The notes beneath the pieces are model-generated. The model worked only from the letters and a program-made list of their open reading frames with translations. It did no database searches and was not told the DNA's origin. Below, piece after piece: positions 24,548 through 32,780 of a stretch of DNA of 40,436 nt. Within the stretch, counting starts at the first letter, position 1, and every line of letters starts with the position of its first letter. The DNA is taken from NCBI GenBank assembly GCA_905213725.1, contig CAJMJM010000004.1, positions 1-40,436 on the forward strand, given 5' to 3'. This stretch comes from Collinsella aerofaciens (GTDB lineage: Bacteria > Actinomycetota > Coriobacteriia > Coriobacteriales > Coriobacteriaceae). A program made the position numbers and the translations under genes.

Positions 24548-26397
24548 GAAAGATCACTCTCCGTATAGGTTCTTTGGTATCCGAGCAAATATAGGCATAT
24601 CCCAACGATTATAGAGGATAGGGTTCCCGCAACCGCCGCCTTGACGACGACCGCGCCCGCAAGGCTGGCAATTTCCATATGGTGTGCAAGACAGAGCGAC
24701 GCCGCGGTGCCTATTCCGCAGCCGGCGATGGCAGCGATTGCAGCCAGGTTCGAGCCCTGCTCGGCACGCTTGGCATGGGCGTTGAGCAGCAGAGATGTCA
24801 GTGCAGCTGTCGCCGCGACAAGCACAACGGCAGCCCAGAAGAGCATGTCTCCCAGCGCCGCGGCAACATTGCCGAGCCCCAGCGCGCCTCCGGCGGAAAG
24901 CGCAACCGTAGCCAGGCGGCCAAAAAGCGCGCCCATCCCCGTGGCGGCCGCGGCGCTTGCCGGGCCGAGCCAAAAGGCCGCGATGCCGGCGGCGACCCCG
25001 GCGGCAAGGAGGACGTCGCCCGTTAGACAGCCAAGTGCCACCGCGCAGGTGAGCGCCGCGCTCGCGGCCGCCTCGGTGCGTCCCCAGGCGATCCACCAAC
25101 CGGACATGGTGGCGGCAAAGAGCACCGCGACGGGTAGCATCGACAGGATGCCCTGCGTCTGCATGGTGGCGTTGGCCATAAGTACCAAAAAGCCCACGGC
25201 CGAGATGGCCGAGCCAATCTGCGGGGCCAGGCCGGCGGCCGCCCCAATCGCGATGGCCGCGGCAATAAGTCCGGGAAGCGCCGCGACGCCAGCCGTCTGC
25301 ATGATCAAAAAGCTAAAGGCACCACACGTTAGCGCCGAGATGGCGCGCATGGTGTAATCGCGTGCGTGGCTCCAGCGCGTGCCGGCCCAGCCGAGTGCGG
25401 GGTCGACCTCGCAGGTGTCGTCCTCATAGGGTAGCGATTCGATAACGTCTGCCGCGCGCTCGTCATCCGACAGCTCGCCCACCTTCTGCTCCCGGCTGCG
25501 ACGGCCCTCGCGCACGCTGCCCAAGTCGTCGAGCAGCTGGTCGCAAAATGCCTCAATGCTGTTGGGGCGGTCTTGCGGCATGGGGGAGAGGGCGCTCATG
25601 AGCGCAGCCTCGGCTCCCGGGGGAAAGTGCGGGATGAGCTCGCTGGGATAGGTGGCACCGCCGATGATACGGCCGAGCGAGTCGCCGGGCGTGGCGGCCA
25701 TAAAGGGAGCGCTGCCGCACAGGCCCTCGTAGATCACACAGGCGAGGGCAAAGACATCGGCGCGCTCGTCAACCGTGCCAGTTTCGATGTCGAGCTGCTC
25801 GGGTGGCATGTAGCCGATGGTGCCGCCGCGCGAGCCGCCAAAGCCGCCGGCAGACGACAGCCGCGCCATGCCAAAGTCGGTGAGCTTTACATTGCCCGAG
25901 TGGTCGATGAGCACGTTGGCGGGCTTAATGTCCAGGTGGAGCACGCCGTTGCTATGGGCGAAAGTGAGTGCCTGGCCCAGCGTGTCGGCAATTGCCGCGG
26001 CCTCGTCAAAGGTGAGCGAATGGCCGTCCACACGATGCAAAAACTCGGCTAGGGACATGCCGTCGACATACTCCATGACCAGGTAGGCATAGGCGGTATC
26101 GTGCGTAAAGTCGATAACCTGCACGATATTGGGATGTTGAAGCATGGCGGCGGTGTGTGCCTCGCGCAGGACATCCATGATGTCGCTGGCGGGCATGCCG
26201 GCACCGCTTGTGAGGGGGATACGCTTAATGGCGACGCGACGGCGCAGGTGCGTGTCGCGGCAAATCTCGATGGAGCCAAAACCGCCGGTTGCAAGCGTCT
26301 CGAGCGGCTGGAACCGCTTGAGCAGCTCGCGAGAGCTGGTGCCCTCCAAGGGAACGTCCGGCGAGAACCGGGCGGTATGTTGCGAGAAAAGCGGCAT
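24544..26397 (-). CDS. Hanks-type Ser/Thr kinase with polytopic C-terminal membrane domain
   Basis: A 617-residue kinase that heads the cluster. The kinase domain (about 24-290) has glycine loop ATGGFGSIEI (36-45), lysine K58, DIKPANV following a catalytic HLD (154-156) and DFG (174-176). The usual Arg of HRD is replaced by Leu while the catalytic Asp is kept, so activity is expected but activation-loop control may differ. A cytosolic stretch (about 290-345) leads into a C-terminal domain with roughly eight hydrophobic, Ala/Gly-rich segments. It is not a PASTA kinase. The ATG at 26397 is preceded by GAGGG at 8 bases; the TTG at 26403 abuts that site. It occupies the position of pknA in mycobacterial clusters but does not look like it. 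Confidence 0.9.
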   Translation of the reverse strand: MPLFSQHTARFSPDVPLEGTSSRELLKRFQPLETLATGGFGSIEICRDTHLRRRVAIKRIPLTSGAGMPASDIMDVLREAHTAAMLQHPNIVQVIDFTHDTAYAYLVMEYVDGMSLAEFLHRVDGHSLTFDEAAAIADTLGQALTFAHSNGVLHLDIKPANVLIDHSGNVKLTDFGMARLSSAGGFGGSRGGTIGYMPPEQLDIETGTVDERADVFALACVIYEGLCGSAPFMAATPGDSLGRIIGGATYPSELIPHFPPGAEAALMSALSPMPQDRPNSIEAFCDQLLDDLGSVREGRRSREQKVGELSDDERAADVIESLPYEDDTCEVDPALGWAGTRWSHARDYTMRAISALTCGAFSFLIMQTAGVAALPGLIAAAIAIGAAAGLAPQIGSAISAVGFLVLMANATMQTQGILSMLPVAVLFAATMSGWWIAWGRTEAAASAALTCAVALGCLTGDVLLAAGVAAGIAAFWLGPASAAAATGMGALFGRLATVALSAGGALGLGNVAAALGDMLFWAAVVLVAATAALTSLLLNAHAKRAEQGSNLAAIAAIAGCGIGTAASLCLAHHMEIASLAGAVVVKAAVAGTLSSIIVGICLYLLGYQRTYTESDLS

Positions 26398-26476
26398 GGC
26401 CAACCCTCGTGCGTTTAAAGTTCGTTTGCGAGCGGCGGGCCAGGGTCAAGCCGTTCGCGGTGGCATAGATGCTGCT

Positions 26477-26504
26477 AGTTTAGCACGCTCGGGCGCATGG
26501 TGAA
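26477..26504 (-). promoter_or_regulatory. candidate promoter of the kinase/FHA/wall-synthesis cluster
   Basis: On the minus strand TTCACC (26504-26499) and TAAACT (26482-26477) are separated by 16 bp and lie about 80 bases upstream of the first kinase start. The best sigma-70-type match in this gap. Confidence 0.45.
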
Positions 26505-26538
26505 GGTAGCGGGGCGAGGTGGCCTATCTGACTTGGCC

Positions 26539-27255
26539 TTAGCGCTTCTTCTTGTTCTTCTTCTGCTTGCGCTGTTTGGCCTTTGCGTTCTTGGGCTCGC
26601 TTTCCTGCTTGGCCTTGGCAGCGGCCTTTTCGGCCTTCATCTTCTTGCGTTTGGTCTCGATGCGCAGCTTTTTGTTGATGCGCGCCTTGAGGAAGGAGCC
26701 AAACTGCTCGGCATCACCACGTACAAAGGTGTCCTTGGGGATCGTCACGCCCTGCTCGGCGAACATGGCCACAAAGATGCGCTCGCCGTCGAGCACGTGG
26801 TCGAGCTTCTCAAACGGGAAGAACTGCGACTTGCCGCTCTTGCCCCAGACCATCAGGCCGTCCTCGTTGGCGGCGACGCGGCGGTAGCGGCCGCCCATGG
26901 ACTCGTCGGCCTCGACGGCTTCGATAAAGTCGCGCGCGAGCGTATGGTGCAGATTTTTGCTCCACCAGGCCAAAAAGGCGCCGAACACGATCAGCACGAC
27001 GCCGAACTTGATCCAGCTGCCGCCGGCCACCAGCATGCCGATGCCGATGAGCGCGGCAATCGCGGCGGCGACGTACAGGGAGCCACGGCGCCTGGGCGAG
27101 GCAACCAAGCGGGCGAAATCGGTGACGAGGTCGTTTTCGTACTGATACTCGTTGAGGTACAGGATGCCGTCGTCGGCTGCGGCCTGCTTCTCGAGCGCGA
27201 CCTCGACCTGGTCGGCTGCTTCGGAGGGAACGAGGTTGCTCTCTGCGTCTGCCAT
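26539..27255 (-). CDS. YcxB-like membrane protein with Lys-rich tail
   Basis: A 238-residue protein. Residues 1-50 are acidic and cytosolic, two membrane helices span about 58-100, and a beta-rich cytosolic domain (about 125-190, with FPFEKLDHVLDGERIF and VTIPKDTF) resembles the YcxB C-terminal domain. The last 45 residues are an almost continuous Lys/Ala/Gln tail ending KKNKKKR, which suggests binding to nucleic acid or to acidic lipids. YcxB proteins have no established function. It is divergent from dnaX across 115 bases, with AGGAG upstream of its ATG. Confidence 0.75.
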   Translation of the reverse strand: MADAESNLVPSEAADQVEVALEKQAAADDGILYLNEYQYENDLVTDFARLVASPRRRGSLYVAAAIAALIGIGMLVAGGSWIKFGVVLIVFGAFLAWWSKNLHHTLARDFIEAVEADESMGGRYRRVAANEDGLMVWGKSGKSQFFPFEKLDHVLDGERIFVAMFAEQGVTIPKDTFVRGDAEQFGSFLKARINKKLRIETKRKKMKAEKAAAKAKQESEPKNAKAKQRKQKKNKKKR

Positions 27256-27370
27256 GCTCTTTGGACTCCTATCGCGGCGGGCTCGCCGTACGGGTTATTA
27301 TGGATGCAGTATGCCGTGCGACCGCATGGCCGCCGCGGCAACAAGACTCAGTATACCCGGGGGAGCACCC

Positions 27371-29863
27371 ATGGAATCGTTGTACCGAAAGTATCGCCCG
27401 CTCACCTTCGACTCCGTGGTGGGCCAGCAGCATATCGTCTCGACGCTCGAGCACGCCATCACCGAGGGGCGCCTGTCCCACGCGTACCTGTTTTGCGGTC
27501 CGCGCGGCACGGGCAAGACCACCATGGCGCGTATTCTTGCCAAGGCGCTGCTCTGCCGCAATGCCGAGGCGGCGCGCGCCGAGGGTGCGAGCGGCTGCAT
27601 GCCCGACGGCACCTGTGAGGAATGCGAGCTCATCGCCGAGGGCAACCACCCAGACGTCTACGAGCTCGATGCCGCAAGCCGCACCGGCGTAGACAACGTG
27701 CGCGAGGAGATCATCAACTCCGTCAACTTTGCCCCGGTGCGTGGCAAGTACAAGATCTATATCATCGACGAGGTCCACATGCTCACGACGGCGGCGTTTA
27801 ACGCGCTGCTCAAGACGCTCGAGGAGCCGCCGGCGCACGTGATCTTTGTGCTGTGCACCACCGACCCGCAAAAGATTCTGGAGACCATCCTCTCGCGCTG
27901 CCAGCGCTTCGATTTCCACCGCATCGGTAACGAGGATATCGAGCATCGCCTGTCCTACGTGTGCGAGCAGGAGGGCTTCGATTACGACGACGAGGCGCTC
28001 GCCATCGTGGCGCGCCATGCCAAGGGCGGCATGCGCGACGCGCTTTCCACGCTGGAGCAGCTGAGCGTTTTTGGCAACGGAGCCGTGCATGCGGACGATG
28101 CCCGCTCGCTTTTGGGCGAGGTTTCGGACCAGATTCTGGGCGAGTTTGCGCGCGCCATTGCCGATCGTGATGTCGCCGAGCTCTATGGGCTGATTCGCGC
28201 GCAGGTCGAGGAAGGTAACGATCTGCTGGAACTGACGCGCGACCTGGTGGCGCACGTGCGCGACGTGTATGTTGCCTGCGTTGCCCGTGCCCGTGCCGAG
28301 TTGTTTGAGGGCGGCTCCGAGCAGGCCGAGGCGCTTGCTGCCGAGGCCGCTGCCTTTGGCGAGCATCCTGCCGACCGCCTGGCTCGTGTGCTGACAGTGC
28401 TCGACGATGCCGCACTGGAGATGAGGGGCGCGAGCGACGTGCGCCTGGTGCTCGAGATTGCCTGCACGCGTCTGGCGCGTCCCGAGGCTGATTTAACGAT
28501 TGAGGCATTGGCCGAGCGCGTGGCACGCCTGGAGGCCATGGTTGCCAACGCCGCCGTGCCGGCGAGCGTGGCTGCTGCTCAGGCCGCCGCGCCTGCAGCA
28601 TCCGTACCCGCTGCTGCCCAACAGCCGACGCTCATTTCGGGCGCCCGCGCTGCCGCCCCGGCGGCATCCGCTGCCCCCGCTGCTACGTCCGCGCGCCAGG
28701 GCGGTATGCCTTGGGACCGTGGTGCTGCCGCTCCGACGGCTCAGCCTGCGCCCCGTTCTGCGTCCGTGTCAGCTTCCAAGCCTGCAGCGCCTGCACCTCA
28801 GCCTGCGCCGGCTCCGACGCCTCAGCCCGTTGCGGCCCCCGCGCCTGCCACCGCTCCGGCACCTAAGCCCCAGTCCAACAACGCCGCCCAGGTTGCCGCC
28901 GCCGGTGCCGCCGAGACGCCCGCGGTCGAGGATGCCGGAGAGCTGCAGCGCAAATGGGCCGAGGTTGTCGAGCGTGTCAAGGCGCGTCAGGCTTCCTACG
29001 CAGGGCTTTTGCTCAACGCCCGCGCCACGGCCGACGACGGCTCCAAGCTCACGGTCTCGTTCCCCGCGGGTTCGACTTTTGCCATCAAGATGCTCGGTCG
29101 CGCCGATACGCAGTCGGTGGTCCTGCCGACGGTCTGCGCGGTCTTCGGTCGTCGTACCGTCGACTATGTCCTGGATGGGGGTGGCACGCCGGCTCCTCAA
29201 CATGAGGAGCATTCTCCATCTGCACGGGCTGCGGTATCTGCGGACCCGCAACCCGTGTCCTCGGTGCCCCCTGCATCCTCGAGCGCCAGCGCGACGCAGC
29301 CAAAAGCGGCGCCGGTAGCGGCACCGACCCCGTCGGCGCCTGAACCTGCTGCGCCCAAACCGGCTGCTCCGATCCCCGCGCCCAAGTCCGCTGCCGCGCC
29401 TGCGCCCAAGTCATCCGACCTGGCCAAGGCCCCTTGGCTGCGCTCCGACAACCCTGCCGGTGCTCCTGCCACGGGCAAGCTCCCGACCGAGCCCGCGCCC
29501 CGAGCGCCCGAGCGCGCGTCCGTCCCCATGGCTCAGCCGCCTGCGCAGGCTGCGCCATGGGAATCCGAGCAGGTGCCCTACGACGATGCTATGGTCGGTG
29601 GTTTTGCTGCCGATGCCGGCGGGGACGATCTGCCCCCGTTCGACGTGCCGGGTGCGGCGTCCGCGCTCAAGTCCGCTGCGGCGGCATCCGCGGCCCCCGC
29701 AAGCGACGACGCCCCCGCGGCTCCCTGGGAGTCCAACCCCGGTGCCGGCAGCCCCTTCGGCCATCAGGGCGCAGCCCCGAGCATCCCGCAGACCGAGGAC
29801 GAGGCCAAAGCCCTCATCCGCAGCGTCTTCGGTCAGGCCACCATCTTCAAACCGGTGGAGTAA
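27371..29863 (+). CDS. dnaX: DNA polymerase III subunit gamma/tau
   Basis: An 830-residue clamp-loader ATPase that opens the beta clamp and bridges the polymerase core and helicase. The AAA+ part (about 1-240) has Walker A GPRGTGKT (43-50), a zinc site C62, C76, C82, C85, Walker B IIDEVH near 131-136 and the SRC motif at 175-177. The clamp-loader collar follows to about 380. Then come a long Ala/Pro-rich linker (about 395-515), a small folded domain (about 518-605) and a second Ala/Pro linker (about 610-800). The ATG at 27371 follows GGGGGAG; the longer upstream frame is not supported. No A-rich slippery heptamer for a programmed frameshift was seen. Confidence 0.95.
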   Translation: MESLYRKYRPLTFDSVVGQQHIVSTLEHAITEGRLSHAYLFCGPRGTGKTTMARILAKALLCRNAEAARAEGASGCMPDGTCEECELIAEGNHPDVYELDAASRTGVDNVREEIINSVNFAPVRGKYKIYIIDEVHMLTTAAFNALLKTLEEPPAHVIFVLCTTDPQKILETILSRCQRFDFHRIGNEDIEHRLSYVCEQEGFDYDDEALAIVARHAKGGMRDALSTLEQLSVFGNGAVHADDARSLLGEVSDQILGEFARAIADRDVAELYGLIRAQVEEGNDLLELTRDLVAHVRDVYVACVARARAELFEGGSEQAEALAAEAAAFGEHPADRLARVLTVLDDAALEMRGASDVRLVLEIACTRLARPEADLTIEALAERVARLEAMVANAAVPASVAAAQAAAPAASVPAAAQQPTLISGARAAAPAASAAPAATSARQGGMPWDRGAAAPTAQPAPRSASVSASKPAAPAPQPAPAPTPQPVAAPAPATAPAPKPQSNNAAQVAAAGAAETPAVEDAGELQRKWAEVVERVKARQASYAGLLLNARATADDGSKLTVSFPAGSTFAIKMLGRADTQSVVLPTVCAVFGRRTVDYVLDGGGTPAPQHEEHSPSARAAVSADPQPVSSVPPASSSASATQPKAAPVAAPTPSAPEPAAPKPAAPIPAPKSAAAPAPKSSDLAKAPWLRSDNPAGAPATGKLPTEPAPRAPERASVPMAQPPAQAAPWESEQVPYDDAMVGGFAADAGGDDLPPFDVPGAASALKSAAAASAAPASDDAPAAPWESNPGAGSPFGHQGAAPSIPQTEDEAKALIRSVFGQATIFKPVE

Positions 29864-29884
29864 CCGTGCGGGCGGGTATGCTGC

Positions 29885-30358
29885 TCAAGAAGAGATCTCT
29901 TTGCCCGGGCGCATCTGTATTTCGGACATGTGCAACGCGGTGCCGCGTATCTCGCATTCGAGCAGACAGGTACGTGACGGTCGGCCTAGGATGCTGAGGT
30001 CGATACGATACGTCGCATGGCTGTCCGTGTGCTCGACTTGCTCGGCGTTGACGGTTGCTCCGATTGTCAAGAAAGCGCCTAGTTCGGCATCGACAATCTT
30101 GGAGTCCTTTATCTTGACCTTGAACTCTTGGTAGAGGGACGGGCTGTTGTAGTAAACGGTTCGGGTTCCGTCGGTGCACTCATCGGTCGCTTCCCATTTG
30201 ACGACGGGCTGGTCCGAGCTGGCTATCAGCAGTTCTGCTCCAAAAGCTATGGCATGGGTGATGACAACCAGCAATGCCCAGCCGACAAAGAGATAGAGAA
30301 CCACATATGCAACGGGGTGTTTTGAGCGGATGTTTTGGAGCGCGTTGGGGGCATTCAT
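29885..30358 (-). CDS. membrane-anchored protein, unknown function
   Basis: A 157-residue protein that I do not recognise. It has an N-terminal membrane helix (about 16-44) and a roughly 110-residue soluble domain with alternating beta-strand character (EFKVKIKDSKIV, HATYRIDLSILG) that probably lies outside the cell. Two cysteines (about 61 and 130) could form a disulfide. The ATG at 30358 is preceded by TTTGGAGG. It lies alone on the minus strand between dnaX and ybaB, convergent with dnaX. Codons are less GC-biased than dnaX. Confidence 0.65.
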   Translation of the reverse strand: MNAPNALQNIRSKHPVAYVVLYLFVGWALLVVITHAIAFGAELLIASSDQPVVKWEATDECTDGTRTVYYNSPSLYQEFKVKIKDSKIVDAELGAFLTIGATVNAEQVEHTDSHATYRIDLSILGRPSRTCLLECEIRGTALHMSEIQMRPGKEISS

Positions 30359-30697
30359 GGGGCACCTCCAAATTACTATCTATGACAATCAAATTATACC
30401 CTGCCGCCATGTGCGCCGCCTCGAGCAGCGGTTCGGCATTTAGCTATTTAGTGGCGCACATGAAATGCCGGATTCGGCTCTACTAGATTGAGTGTGCGAT
30501 ATTATGCAACCTTGCATAATTCGACCTTGCATAATCTTTGAGTGCGGTTTGTATTGGAGGACATGTATATCGACTGAGGTAACACGTCCGCCCCGCTCTC
30601 TTGCCGCGCGCCGTGGTACGATTTTTGAGTTTGAAAGTCCCGCCGTGCTCCGGCTGCCCTTGCAGCTCGGCGTGCGGCCGCACGTAAAGGAGCCATC
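30359..30697. promoter_or_regulatory. intergenic region with palindromic TGCATAAT half-sites upstream of ybaB-recR
   Basis: This 339-base gap contains ATTATGCAA (30501-30509), CC, TTGCATAAT (30512-30520), a perfect palindrome, and a third half-site TTGCATAAT at 30527-30535 after six bases. TTGCAT at 30527 with TGTATT at 30550-30555 (17 bp) could be a promoter for ybaB-recR overlapped by this site. No credible gene was seen in the gap. Confidence 0.55.
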
Positions 30698-31018
30698 ATG
30701 GCCGGTATGAACATGCAGCAGATGATGAAGCAGGCTCGCAAGATGCAGGAGCAGCTTGCCGCCGCGCAGGAGAACCTCAAGTCCCAGACCGTCGACGCCT
30801 CTGCCGGCGGCGGCATGGTCAAGGTGACCGTTAGCGGCGAGATGGAGCTCGTCAACCTCACCATCGATCCCGATGCGCTCGATCCCGAGGACGTCGATAT
30901 GCTGCAGGATATGATCATGGCTGCCGTCAACGAGGCCGTCCGCGGCGTCAACGAGCTCGCCAACAAGCAGATGGGCGCCATCACCGGCGGCCTCAACATC
31001 CCGGGCATGCCGTTCTAA
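30698..31018 (+). CDS. ybaB: YbaB/EbfC nucleoid-associated protein
   Basis: A 106-residue DNA-binding protein of the YbaB/EbfC family, an alpha/beta dimer that bends DNA and is commonly encoded between dnaX and recR. Typical features are the Met/Gln-rich N-terminal helix (MQQMMKQARKMQEQL), the central GGGMVKVTVSGE strand and a C-terminal helix with LANKQMG. The ATG at 30698 follows AAAGGAG. The dnaX-ybaB-recR order is conserved across bacteria, here interrupted by one minus-strand gene. It is cotranscribed with recR, which starts 13 bases later. Confidence 0.95.
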   Translation: MAGMNMQQMMKQARKMQEQLAAAQENLKSQTVDASAGGGMVKVTVSGEMELVNLTIDPDALDPEDVDMLQDMIMAAVNEAVRGVNELANKQMGAITGGLNIPGMPF

Positions 31019-31031
31019 GACACGCATATAT

Positions 31032-31628
31032 ATGAGTGCCAACCACAGTCTGCAAAAACTGCTCGATGAGCTGGGCCGTCTGCCGGGCATTGGTCCCAAG
31101 TCGGCCCAGCGCATCGCCTATTACCTGTTGGAGGCCGACGCCGAGGAGGCGCGCCGCCTGGCCGAGGCCATCCTGGAGGTCAAGCAGGAGGTCCACTTTT
31201 GCAGCCGCTGCTTTAACTACGCCACGGCCGACGAGTGCTCCATCTGCCAGGACCCGATGCGCGATACCACTCGCATTTGCGTGGTGGGCGAGCCGCGCGA
31301 TGTCCAGGCGATCGAGCGCACGGGCAGCTACCACGGCCTCTACCACGTATTGGGCGGCGTGATCAGTCCCATGGACAAGATTGGCCCCGAGCAGCTGCAC
31401 ATTCGAGAGCTGCTGGCACGCTTGGGCCACGAGGACATCCACGAGGTCATCATCGCCACCAACCCCAATATTGAGGGCGAGACCACGGCGAGCTATCTGG
31501 CCCGTACCATCAAGCCGTTGGGTGTCGAGGTGTCGCGTCTGGCAAGCGGCCTTCCCGTGGGCGGCGACTTGGAGTATGCCGACGAGCTTACGCTTGGCCG
31601 CGCCATCGAGGCCCGTCGCGCGATTTAG
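31032..31628 (+). CDS. recR: recombination mediator RecR
   Basis: A 198-residue RecR that with RecF/RecO loads RecA at gaps and stalled forks. It has the N-terminal helix-hairpin-helix segment RLPGIGPKSAQRIA (about 16-29), the C4 zinc finger (C57, C60, C69, C72), and the Toprim domain from ICVVGEPRDV to about residue 170. Length is standard. The ATG at 31032 has a weak ribosome-binding site, so translation probably depends on coupling to ybaB. Confidence 0.97.
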   Translation: MSANHSLQKLLDELGRLPGIGPKSAQRIAYYLLEADAEEARRLAEAILEVKQEVHFCSRCFNYATADECSICQDPMRDTTRICVVGEPRDVQAIERTGSYHGLYHVLGGVISPMDKIGPEQLHIRELLARLGHEDIHEVIIATNPNIEGETTASYLARTIKPLGVEVSRLASGLPVGGDLEYADELTLGRAIEARRAI

Positions 31629-31658
31629 GTGGCGAGCCTGCTCCTGCCGTATGTTTTC

Positions 31659-31710
31659 CTCACAGTCGCACGGGGTAGTCATAATTTCCCCGTGCGACTG
31701 TGAGTTTGTT
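31659..31710 (+). terminator. terminator after recR
   Basis: A perfect 17-bp stem (31659-31675 with 31688-31704, loop 12) is followed by TTTGTT. It ends the ybaB-recR transcript. Confidence 0.9.
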
Positions 31711-31834
31711 GTGCAACAAAGATGCTTCGTATCCGCTTATCGCATGGATGCTTCCGCTCGCATCCTTAATTTGCTCATTCGTTGCGCAACCTTTTGGGTT
31801 CGCTGATACACTCAAATATGGATTCGAATGAATG

Positions 31835-31859
31835 CGCCGCTTCTGAGCGGCGTGTTTTT
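31835..31859 (+). terminator. intrinsic terminator or attenuator just before the 31875 gene
   Basis: CGCCGCT (31835-31841), loop TCTG, AGCGGCG (31846-31852), then TGTTTTT. It ends 3 bases before the ribosome-binding site GGAGGAG (31863-31869) of the next gene, so any transcript for that gene begun upstream must read through it. Confidence 0.7.
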
Positions 31860-31874
31860 GTTGGAGGAGAACGC

Positions 31875-32780
31875 ATGCGGCCCGGTGGCACTCAGACAAA
31901 GCGCGGCGCCGCGGTGCGCATACGACGCCGACTGGGCTTGGCGCCGCGGGCGTACGCACTGCTATCGTGCTCGCTGGTGCTGGTCATAGCTGGCGTTTCT
32001 GCCTATGGCATGACCGTGCCGTCCATGATGCAGACGCATGCCGCACGCGAACCGCGCGTGGGGCATGAGGTCAAAAGCGATCTGGGCACCACGACTGGAT
32101 ATGCTTGGGCAAGTGTGGTCGGGCATATTGTGTTTGGCACCGACGATGCGGACGGCGCCGAGGCCCCGGACAACGAAGTCACGCTTGCCAATGGCAAAAC
32201 CATCGTGCTCACCAACACCAAGATCATCGATCGATTGTCCAACAATAGCGTGGCGGCAACGGTGAATAAGGTCGAGCAGCAAAAGGAGCAGGACGCCCAG
32301 CAGTCCGGAAAGCCCGGTAGCTCGGATACTTCTGGCTCCGGCTCGGATTCATCGAGTTCGGGCGGCGGCTCTGGGTCGGGTTCCTCTACCGGAGGGCCTG
32401 GAAACGGCGGCTCGACGGGCGGCAACACTGACAACGATGCAAACTCCGGCGGCCTTTCCGCTGCTGAGGATGAGAGCATTCACAGTTGGCTTGTGACCAA
32501 GTACAACATGCTCGACAGTTACGTTTCTCGTGCCAATGACGTGGTCTCGACCTATAACTCTACGGGAGATCCCAGGCCGTGCGACAGCCTGGTCGGGGAG
32601 ATGTTTGTCATTCGAGCCGAGTTCGGTCGTCAGACATTCTCGCCCCGGTCAAAGTGGTATCAGCAGTATGCCAATCTGTGGGGCTGTTACACCAACCTAT
32701 GCCAATGGGTTGGCCATTACGGCGATGATGACGTCGCGCTCGGTAACTTCAACAATAACGTGGCGGCGCTTGCCCTATGA
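31875..32780 (+). CDS. membrane-anchored surface protein with Ser/Gly linker
   Basis: A 301-residue protein that I do not recognise. A basic N-terminus (to about 25) leads to one membrane helix (about 27-46), so the rest is probably outside. Residues about 47-130 form a first domain, about 140-195 a low-complexity Ser/Gly/Asn linker, and about 198-301 a compact C-terminal domain rich in Trp, Tyr and Asn with three Cys. It lacks a lipobox or sorting motif. The ATG at 31875 follows GGAGGAG. The stop overlaps the kinase start as ATGA, so the two are translationally coupled, which suggests this protein is a ligand-sensing or effector partner of that kinase. Confidence 0.7.
   Translation: MRPGGTQTKRGAAVRIRRRLGLAPRAYALLSCSLVLVIAGVSAYGMTVPSMMQTHAAREPRVGHEVKSDLGTTTGYAWASVVGHIVFGTDDADGAEAPDNEVTLANGKTIVLTNTKIIDRLSNNSVAATVNKVEQQKEQDAQQSGKPGSSDTSGSGSDSSSSGGGSGSGSSTGGPGNGGSTGGNTDNDANSGGLSAAEDESIHSWLVTKYNMLDSYVSRANDVVSTYNSTGDPRPCDSLVGEMFVIRAEFGRQTFSPRSKWYQQYANLWGCYTNLCQWVGHYGDDDVALGNFNNNVAALAL

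Noticed and set aside
27256..27370. Signal recognition particle RNA gene upstream of dnaX
   Set aside because: The conserved GGAAGCAGCC-type core is absent and the gap is too short and unstructured.
27371..29863. Programmed frameshift in dnaX producing a short gamma form
   Set aside because: No A-rich slippery heptamer with a downstream hairpin was found in the frame.
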